Assembly (NCBI GenBank): GCA_037179335.1
Contig: JAKZHN010000061.1
Coordinates: 1 to 64,000 of the forward strand
Direction of reading: 5' to 3'
Length of the DNA stretch: 64,000 bases
Source: Cyclaneusma minus
Taxonomy: Eukaryota > Ascomycota > Leotiomycetes > Marthamycetales > Marthamycetaceae
Shown: positions 57,791 to 64,000 of the stretch, piece by piece
How positions within the stretch are numbered: the first letter of the stretch is position 1
Layout: every line of letters begins with the position of its first letter
Position numbers and translations under genes: made by a program
The notes under the pieces: model-generated
What the model was told of the DNA's origin: nothing
Database searches by the model: none
What the model saw: the letters and a program-made list of their open reading frames with translations, nothing else

Positions 57791-59716
57791 CTACGGTTCA
57801 AGAGAAAGATGCGAGAAGATGCGATGTAAAAAGTATGAATGATGACGAGCAGTTCTGCTGCCTGCTAGAACTTTCAAACATGGAGGATGTCCGAGGCACC
57901 GCGAAAGACATGGGGAAAAAATGTCGGTAATGATGGAGAAAACATGGCACTTTTGCTTGAAAGGCCAGTATCTCCACCAAGTTTCGAGCCGATCAAACAT
58001 GACGAGTCGGAATCTGCAATCATACTGAAGCCCGCCAGAGACAAGAAAACAGACAGAACGATTCGAGTCGCTACCTGCCCGAACTTTCGAGCATGGAGGA
58101 CATCCCGGGCATGGGACAAGACTCAGAGAAATATCGGAGACTTTGAAAATGACAAGACAGAAATCATGCTCTAGCTACTTCACCAGAAGACATGCCACTT
58201 TCGATCAAAGGCCTAGCATCCTCGCAACGCTGGAGCTGTCAACGTTAGTCCTCTAATAGCCGGCCCCCAGCAGAGAAAGCGAGACTTTCTCGCAGATCAA
58301 AACGACGACATGGTGATAGGAATTCGCAATTTGGAATTATTTTCCAAGACAACGCCTCAAAAGCGGAGAGCCCGAGACCCCAGTCATCGCAAGACATACG
58401 CGGAAAGGAACATGAACAGACAAGAAAACAGCAAACTCAAAACTCCCTCGTTGACGCAAGCCGAGCTCACTCAAGCTCAAGCTTCACCCCCGACATGCTC
58501 ACTCAGATCGCGACATCAAAGAAACCCCAAAAACACATACCGTTCCGGCAGATAATCCCTCTCAAAGTCATCCCTCGACTTCGCACACGCCTCTTCCACG
58601 CCACCATCTTGCCCATCAACTCCACTCATTTCCTCGATCGAGTTGTGCAAAGCTCGAGAAAGAGAAAGAAAGAAGACCGCGTTTGATGTTCTGACGACAG
58701 AAAGTAGCTGTCGCGTGCGACCCGAAGTGGAAAAGCCGCGAGCGGTGTGGCGTGGCAGAATATGTAGCTTTCGTGAAATGATGATGCTCAGTCTCGAGTT
58801 GACTTCGCTGAAAGCGCCACCTTTAATATTTCAACTTGGCTAGAATGCACAATCCCTTCCATGTCCCGCTGGAGTTTTCACGGAGCTGGTAAAACATCAC
58901 AGCTCATGACATGCCGCATCTCCTCAGCTCCCTTCCAATGGCGCAGTCTCCGCCATTTCGCATCCGGTAGCAAACCGACGAGTCGCTTTGGCCGCACTCT
59001 CAGTCTTGAGCATGTTTGTTGATTCCTCTCCTTTCCAACACCTCACCACTACCCAAGCATAAATTATTCCTTGCATGCTAACCAAACAAAATCACCTAGT
59101 TTCTCCAACGCGGCAGAGCCCTCGCCCTCTGGCGCCGCATAGTCCGCGACACGCAGCGCATCCCCGATCCAACGACAAGGGCAGAGACTAGACGTTTTGC
59201 AAGAGAGGAGTTTGAGAGGCATAGACATGTTGAGGATATTGTATGTTTGTTGGCGCATCTCAAGCTATAAATACACACGTGTTTGCTGATGTACAATTGA
59301 CAATAGACGCATATCCGCTATTTGATTTCGAGCGGGAAGACGGAGTGGGATGCTATGGAGAGGCATATTCATGGCTTATAGGAGGGGGGGATGTATAGAA
59401 GAGGCGCTGATGCAATGGACTCGCCTTGATCCGAGGGATGAGTGATTGCGGGCACGGCTTGGTGTTGCCAGCGCTCTTCTATGCTCTATCATGCCTCTTG
59501 TGCTATCATGCCTCTTGTGTGAATGTGGATAGCTCTTCCAGCCCATGCTCCCAGAACGCCGTTGCCTATGCTTGCACTGTACATACACTCCACACACAGC
59601 CTGAGATCGTACATTGTCTGTTCCTTCTCGTGTGCCAAAAAAGCACTTCCATCCTCTTCTTCGAAGTTGTATTTCCCTCGATCGACAGCTCGATTCCCCT
59701 CGACCAACAGCTCAAA
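57791..59716. other. mostly intergenic; one weak small gene listed separately
   Basis: Contains a direct repeat pair around 57850-57900 and 58070-58110 (CTACCTGCCCGAACTTTCGAGCATGGAGGA-like on the plus strand). A 64-codon minus frame at 59064-59258 has no motif. No other gene was found. Confidence 0.4.
58205..58629 (-). CDS. possible small two-exon gene
   Basis: Exon 1 (58541-58629) encodes an acidic peptide with EEACAKSRDDFERDYLPER. A GTATGT donor and a GGACTAACGTTGACAG acceptor bound a 305-nt intron, and exon 2 (58205-58235) adds ten residues. The splice signals are good but the product has only about 39 residues, and coding may extend upstream through another exon because the frame stays open before the ATG. 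No family was recognised. Confidence 0.3.
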
Positions 59717-60155
59717 TCAACCCTGTCGTTGCTTATGCTTCGGATTCAGCGAACAGATGATGTAGACGGTCCCCTTCCCTCTCTTCCCACCCTTCCTTCG
59801 CACAGACTGTCGCAGATAAGTTAGCCATCATTCCCTTTCGAATAATTTCTCCTCCTCCTCCAACCAGCAATAATCCAACTCCCCACCTCCCCCAAGTACA
59901 TCAACAAAATCCGCATACCTTACACCCCTCACACATCTTCTTAACCGACGACCTAGTCTTCATCCCCCTCACTTGGTCCAGCGCATTCACCTTCATTGCG
60001 CCATTCGACAGCAAACTCGGTCGAATCTGCGAGCTTATGCGCCACGATGCGAGAGTTGTGTAGGAGGAGGAACGGAGAGGAGTGGTGAGGGCTCGGGCGG
60101 GTCGGAAGAGGCTGGCGCATGTGCGCGCCGTGGTGGCAAGAGCGTGGGAGAACAT
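59717..60155 (-). CDS. RTC6: mitochondrial ribosomal protein bL36m
   Basis: bL36m is a zinc-binding protein of the mitochondrial large ribosomal subunit. Exon 1 (59919-60155) encodes a mitochondrial targeting sequence rich in Arg, Ser and Thr (MFSHALATTARTCASLF), then MKTRSSVKKMCEGCK. A 112-nt intron with GGCTAACTTATC before its acceptor follows. Exon 2 (59717-59806) gives SVRRKGGKRGKGTVYIICS and NPKHKQRQG. The zinc ligands CxxC...C...H are complete. Total length is 108 residues. The fungal insert KGGKRGKG is slightly longer than in bacteria. Confidence 0.93.
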
Positions 60156-60261
60156 TGTTGGGTTGTGGGAATTGTAGGCGACTCGGAGAAGTGGTTGTGA
60201 GCCCGGTATGAAGGGGCTGTGGTGGTGAGGTGGTGGTGGGGATAGCTTCACGTATTGATGT

Positions 60262-60400
60262 CTTGATGTCCCGGTCTCGAAATTCGAGGTGCAGGGTGCT
60301 TGGTGCCTTAGGTTTGCACTTTGGGTTTCTTGGCGTGGCACGTGCCTTCGCGAGAACAAAATTCGCGAGAGTATCGCGATCCGCGTCTCTTTCTCCTTTG
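60262..60400 (+). repeat. dispersed direct repeat, copy 1
   Basis: A stretch with TGTCCCGGTCTCGAAATTCG and then CTTGGCGTGGCACGTGCCTTCGCGA, ending in ATCGCGATCCGCGTC. It aligns with 60815-60945 with moderate divergence. It lies immediately upstream of Gag-like copy 1, so it may be the duplicated promoter/leader of the family. Confidence 0.8.
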
Positions 60401-60462
60401 CAATTTGCCCAAATCATTTCTACCACCATCACTTTGCTCGCCTTGCTGTCAGCTTGCCAAAC

Positions 60463-60720
60463 ATGGCCGAACTTCAACAGTATAATATGGAACATGGCTA
60501 CGTTTATTCCGACTGGCCCCTTAGATTTGGTTATACTTCATTTGGAGGTATAAATTCCCAGCCTCCCAAATGTGCCGTTGGACAACGCGTGTTTCATTTA
60601 AGCAATCAGCTTTACAGACTCGATTATAAAGAATGCCGTTTTCTAGGCGAGTATGTCGGCCGCTTCTATTGGGAGACTGCAGGAGGAGTCGAAGTGGAGA
60701 GGCGCATTGCAACAATCTGA
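60463..60720 (+). pseudogene. Gag-like paralogue, copy 1 (truncated)
   Basis: An 85-residue frame from ATG 60463 contains MEHGYVYSDW, and LYRLDYKECRFLGEYVGRFYW near its end. It shares the C-x(5-6)-Y-[IV]-GR-[FY]-x-W signature with copies 2 and 3. After the stop, an acidic EGEVDEEKDEVEEVED stretch continues in another frame, matching the acidic spacer of copy 2, so this copy is frameshifted. Confidence 0.6.
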
Positions 60721-60814
60721 GGGCGAGGTAGACGAAGAAAAGGACGAGGTGGAAGAAGTTGAGGACAATGCGCCCGGTGAAAAGGGGGTCGAGGAGGTAG
60801 GTCAAAAATCCGCT

Positions 60815-60945
60815 ACCATGTCCCGGTGTCGAAAAGACTCGAAATTCGAGGGTGCAGCGTGCTTGATGCCTTGGCTTTAAACTTTAACTTTCTTGGCGCA
60901 GCACGTGCTTTCGCGAAAGTTAATATGAGGACATCGCGTACCCCT
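60815..60945 (+). repeat. dispersed direct repeat, copy 2
   Basis: The counterpart of 60262-60400 with CCCGGTGTCGAAAAGACTCG, CTTGGCGCAGCACGTGCTTTCGCGA and then a shortened ATCGCGTACCCC. It lies upstream of Gag-like copy 2. Confidence 0.8.
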
Positions 60946-61062
60946 CCATCCGTGCGCGTCTCTCTCTTCCTCTCTCCCTCTGCCATTTTCACATCCCACA
61001 AATTGTCATTTCCCACAAATCGTCACTTCCCACACGTCGTCACTTCTCGCAAATCCTCTGAC

Positions 61063-62465
61063 CTCACTACTCAGTTCCCACAAACACTCACTCCTCACAA
61101 ACCCGCACATCTTACAAACCCTCCCGTCGCCGCCAGTCCCTTATCAAAGCTCTTCATCGACTCAATCTCGGCGCTTGCGAGTCGCTAGAAGAGTACATCG
61201 GCCGCTTCGAATGGATCCATGGCCAGCTTCAGACGTTTCGCGCAAAGTCTTTTCTCTACACTGGACCCCAAAAGGTTTTCCAGTTTGTCAACGGACTCCC
61301 GCAGGACAGCGAATACGAACATTTGTGGAGCTGGACATTCGAGAACCTGGGCATGCAGCGTGATGTGCTGCACCACAAGGGGCCCCCGACGCGCCCTTTG
61401 GAAGAGTTTTTTGAGGTATTCCTGCACGCAAATTTCGAGTTCAGGGCAGGCCGCACGACTCTGAAAGCAGGCGCCGCGACCAAGGAGATACAAGAGAGGG
61501 AAGCAGAAGCAGCACCTGAGAGCGAGTCGGAAGGTGCATCCCGCCAAGCAGACGATGGATCGGACGAATCCGAGGACACGGGAGACGAAGAAGATGCCGA
61601 GATGGAAGGAGAGGAAGGAGATTCCGACGACGAGGAGTCCGAGGACACAGAAGACTTTTCGACGTCGGAGGGTAGTAGTCAAGAGGTCGAAGTGAAGAGG
61701 GAGGAGTCCACACCAATGCCCATCCGTTCTGCGGCCTCTCAACGTCAATATGCACTCGAGGCACAGTCTTCGGCTTCTCACTCTCATAGTGCAAACGTTG
61801 TTTCTCGATCAGTGGCTCAAGACCCGCCACTCGATCCCAGGAACTTCGAAGAAGACCTGTCCACCTTCCGGGAGCGCGTTGACAACCGGGTAACTGATTG
61901 TTACACGATAAAAGACGAAGACCGAGGCCCAAGGCTCTCTGCATGGCTGTCCGAGCGAGCAACGTACGAAGACCAAGGACAGAAGTCGGCAGACAACATG
62001 CGGCAATTTTACGACTTGTCGCTCGCTGCCTGCGATGACATTTTCGACTACTTTTATCGCTTTGACTACGTTCATGCCCGCCTAGTCGCTTCGCCTGGTC
62101 CCGCATCGTCGACCGCCTCCACACCCAGCCCCTTCAGCGACGTGCTATTGATGGAGAAATTCTTCCATGGGATGTTATCTGCGTCCAACTTCTACGGCAG
62201 CGTCGACAAGAGATTTCGTGCTTTCTACAAGTTGAGATACCAGGATGGCCAGTTCTATTTCCAGTGGATTTACAAACACAAAGCCACCTTCAGGACTATC
62301 AAGTCTCTTGTGCTGGAAGAGACCTTGATGCACCACATACAACTCGTCGATGATCACAGGCGTCTCGTACCACAGCAGCTTGAGGCAGGGAACATTTCGC
62401 ACAACAACAAGAGGCCTGCATCAGGAGCCTCTGGTCCACAGTCGAAGCGTCACAGAGGTCGATAG
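61063..62465 (+). CDS. Gag-like protein, longest copy (copy 2)
   Basis: Open from about 61063 to the stop at 62465, but the first in-frame ATG is 61351, so the true start (or an upstream exon) is unknown. The N-terminal part reads LHRLNLGACESLEEYIGRFE, then FQFVNGLPQDSEYEHLWSWTF, a helical pattern like LTR-retrotransposon Gag capsid ('YI-RF--L ... FV-GLP'). An acidic low-complexity spacer of about 80 residues follows. A second half starts DPRNFEEDLSTFRERVDNRV and contains LSLAACDDIFDYFYRFDYVH, which looks like a second copy of the same motif. The tail is basic (KRPASGASGPQSKRHRGR). No zinc knuckle, protease or RT follows, so this may be a domesticated or solo Gag gene. Confidence 0.5.
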
Positions 62466-62680
62466 TTCCACATTATTGTTCGGGAGGGATTGCTATGGTT
62501 CAGCAGGGAGTTCTACATGTATGGTTTAAAAAGGATTACTATGCTTCCGGAGGGATTTCTATTGTTCGAGAATGATTGCTGTACTTCGGGAAGGAGTTCT
62601 ATGGTTCGAGAATGACTGCTATGCTTCGTGAAGGATCTCCATGGATCGGGAAGGATTACTACACAAAAGCTGCAGCGTAG
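62464..62680. repeat. 20-bp tandem repeat, ~9-10 copies
   Basis: Units like TTCGGGAAGGATTGCTATGG repeat with few changes directly after the stop codon of Gag-like copy 2. Confidence 0.9.
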
Positions 62681-62737
62681 GAGATTAGAAGGCATTCTTT
62701 CTGAGACAAAAGTCAAAAATAATGTGAGGATTCGTGT

Positions 62738-62970
62738 CTACAGTCATGCGACAAAAGTCTGAACCCCCCTTCAATATTTAAGAATGTTCGCAGTAATTGA
62801 AAATATTCCCAGTAATTGGGAATATCCCAAATAATTGGAAATATCCCCAATAATTGGAAATATCCCCAGTAATTGGAAATATCCCCGGTAATTGGGAATA
62901 TCTCCAGTGGTTGGAAATATCCCAAAATCCAAGTAATTGGAAATATCGCCAGTGATTGGGAATATTTTTA
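62738..62970. repeat. ~20-bp minisatellite (locus 4)
   Basis: At least eleven copies of AATTGGAAATATCCCCAGT or a variant, preceded by TACAGTCATGCGACAAAAG as at locus 1 (11310). This is the most regular array of the dispersed family. Confidence 0.9.
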
Positions 62971-63101
62971 AAAATTGAACCACGCCATGCTCACGGGAGT
63001 ATCGCGATCCGCGCCTCCCGGTTCCAACCACCGGTCCACTTTCCCGTCATCGTCACATTCCTCAACCCCCATTTCTTCCCAGAAATTTGTCCAGCTTCCA
63101 G

Positions 63102-63740
63102 GGATGGACTCAAGAATCAGTACTGAAGATGGCTACGTCAATCCCGATTGGGTCAAACAATTTTGCAATCAACCCGCAGGACGCCGCGTCCTTGAATTAA
63201 GCAGTGCTCTCTACAGACTCGATTCCAACACCTGCGATACCACACTAAAGTACATCGGCCGCTACGAATGGCTCTGCGAGCAGCTCGAAACACCCACGGG
63301 TTAAGTCACGATGACGCTCAAAAAAATGTCCCGTTTCTCAATGGGCTCCGGATACTGAGTATCAGAAGCCGCTGAGACGCTGGGTATTTGGAAAGTGCCG
63401 CATCCGTGCGGGTGCCGGCGAGTCTAGACACAGGGGGAGGGGAATGGAGATCAGTTTCGATGTCTTTCAGCAGATCTCGTTTAGGTTCGTTGGATCGGGC
63501 GCGATTGTGCAAGAGAAGAACAAGATTGAAAAAGGAGGGGATGGGGTCTGAGGAAGTGGAACGCCTGGAGGGCCAAAATCGACGGATTGACCAGGATTTC
63601 GGGGATTTGAGGAGGGCCTGGAGGGGTGAAAAAGAAGAAGAAGAAGAAAAAGAAGAAGCGGTTGGAAAGCATGATTATCCGCAGAATCCTCTGTGGTTTG
63701 AAGAGAAGGGGGGGAGGAGATCCTCCCATGCGAGATTGTA
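63102..63740 (+). pseudogene. Gag-like paralogue, copy 3 (decayed)
   Basis: The frame from ATG 63102 gives EDGYVNPDWVKQF, LYRLDSNTCDTTLKYIGRYE, then a stop at 63304. Similarity to copy 2 continues in other frames (VPFLNGL near 63330, RVFGK near 63390, and an EKEEEEEKEE acidic run at 63630-63660). It is therefore a frameshifted relic. Its leader (from 62990, ATCGCGATCCGCGCCTC) matches the leader of copy 1. Confidence 0.6.
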
Positions 63741-64000
63741 CCCCTGAAGAGGAAGTGAAGAGAGATGATTCACCACCAATACCCACACCTCTTCCTCTCG
63801 AAGTAGAGCGATCTGTGCCCAAAGTAGAGCGATCCGCTCCTGCCCTTCAAGGTCCACGGGCCCCAGGACCTCAACTCGCTACCAGGAACGAAAAAAGACG
63901 ATCTGACAATCCCCCGGGCACGTCGAGACAAGCGAAAACTCGCACGTTCGAAGCTGAGGAGAGAGATTCAAGGCCCTTGGTATGTCTTTTTTCGGACGAC
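63728..64000 (+). CDS. C-terminal part of Gag-like family, runs off the window
   Basis: Open from ATG 63728 to the last base. EEEVKRDDSPPIPTPLPLEV matches the post-acidic region of copy 2 (EVEVKREESTPMPI). It may be the 3' part of copy 3 restored in another frame, or an exon of it. A GTATGTC donor-like site lies at about 63979. Confidence 0.4.
   Translation, partial: MRDCTPEEEVKRDDSPPIPTPLPLEVERSVPKVERSAPALQGPRAPGPQLATRNEKRRSDNPPGTSRQAKTRTFEAEERDSRPLVCLFSDD

Noticed and set aside
61441..62124. 227-codon minus-strand frame
   Set aside because: Antisense to Gag-like copy 2; composition is explained by the coding strand.

Overview
This window looks like nuclear DNA of a filamentous ascomycete (Pezizomycotina; the class is not certain). 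The evidence is short GT-AG introns with CTAAC/CTGAC branch sites in nearly every gene, fungal housekeeping and accessory families (Nop7, Gab1/PIG-U, Rrn9, UstYa, a rhodopsin-like 7TM protein, NatD), a free-standing 5S rRNA gene, and blocks of extreme AT content with no reading frames, as left by repeat-induced point mutation (RIP).

Layout. 1-2740 is an AT-rich block that opens with a (TTTTTTAA)n satellite. 2741-13720 is gene-poor and holds one probable multi-exon F-box-like gene and one weak gene. 13724-18107 is a divergent housekeeping pair, NOP7 (-) and GAB1/PIG-U (+). 18300-22487 is a graveyard: a 25S rRNA fragment, a 5S rRNA gene, Ty1/copia and retropepsin relics and minisatellites. 22488-26908 is a very large RRN9-like gene. 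28000-32760 and 37140-41700 are two arrays of regularly spaced introns, each carrying a box C/D snoRNA, split by an AT-rich block (33290-36670). 42030-43430 is a third AT-rich block, followed by a tRNA-like element. 44217-54801 is an accessory run: protein kinase, 18S rRNA fragments, UstYa-like oxidase, tiny secreted peptide, GFA-domain protein, rhodopsin-like membrane protein and arylsulfotransferase. 57115-60155 holds NatD-like and mitochondrial bL36 genes. 60260-64000 is a tandem array of decaying Gag-like paralogues with minisatellites.

The most interesting content is the pair of snoRNA arrays. About 25 units share the order box C, guide 1, box D', box C', guide 2, box D, each inside an intron. 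In the second array seven of the eight fully bounded introns from 39674 on are 168-176 nt long (170-172 typical) and are separated by mini-exons of 28-114 nt. Several guides match rRNA segments recalled from established 18S/25S sequence: 18S AACAGGUCUGUGAU (the snR56/U25 target), 18S AGCUAAUACAUG, and 25S GAUUAACGAGAU. In the first array box C' has become a conserved AUGYGGA.

Two further points stand out. One intron of the arylsulfotransferase gene carries a GC-rich hairpin module also present in a retrotransposon relic 33 kb away, which suggests an introner-like element. Rearranged fragments of 18S and 25S rRNA also lie scattered among the genes. Ribosome biogenesis recurs (Nop7, Rrn9, snoRNAs, 5S, bL36m), but the genes are on both strands with separate promoters, so this may be coincidence.
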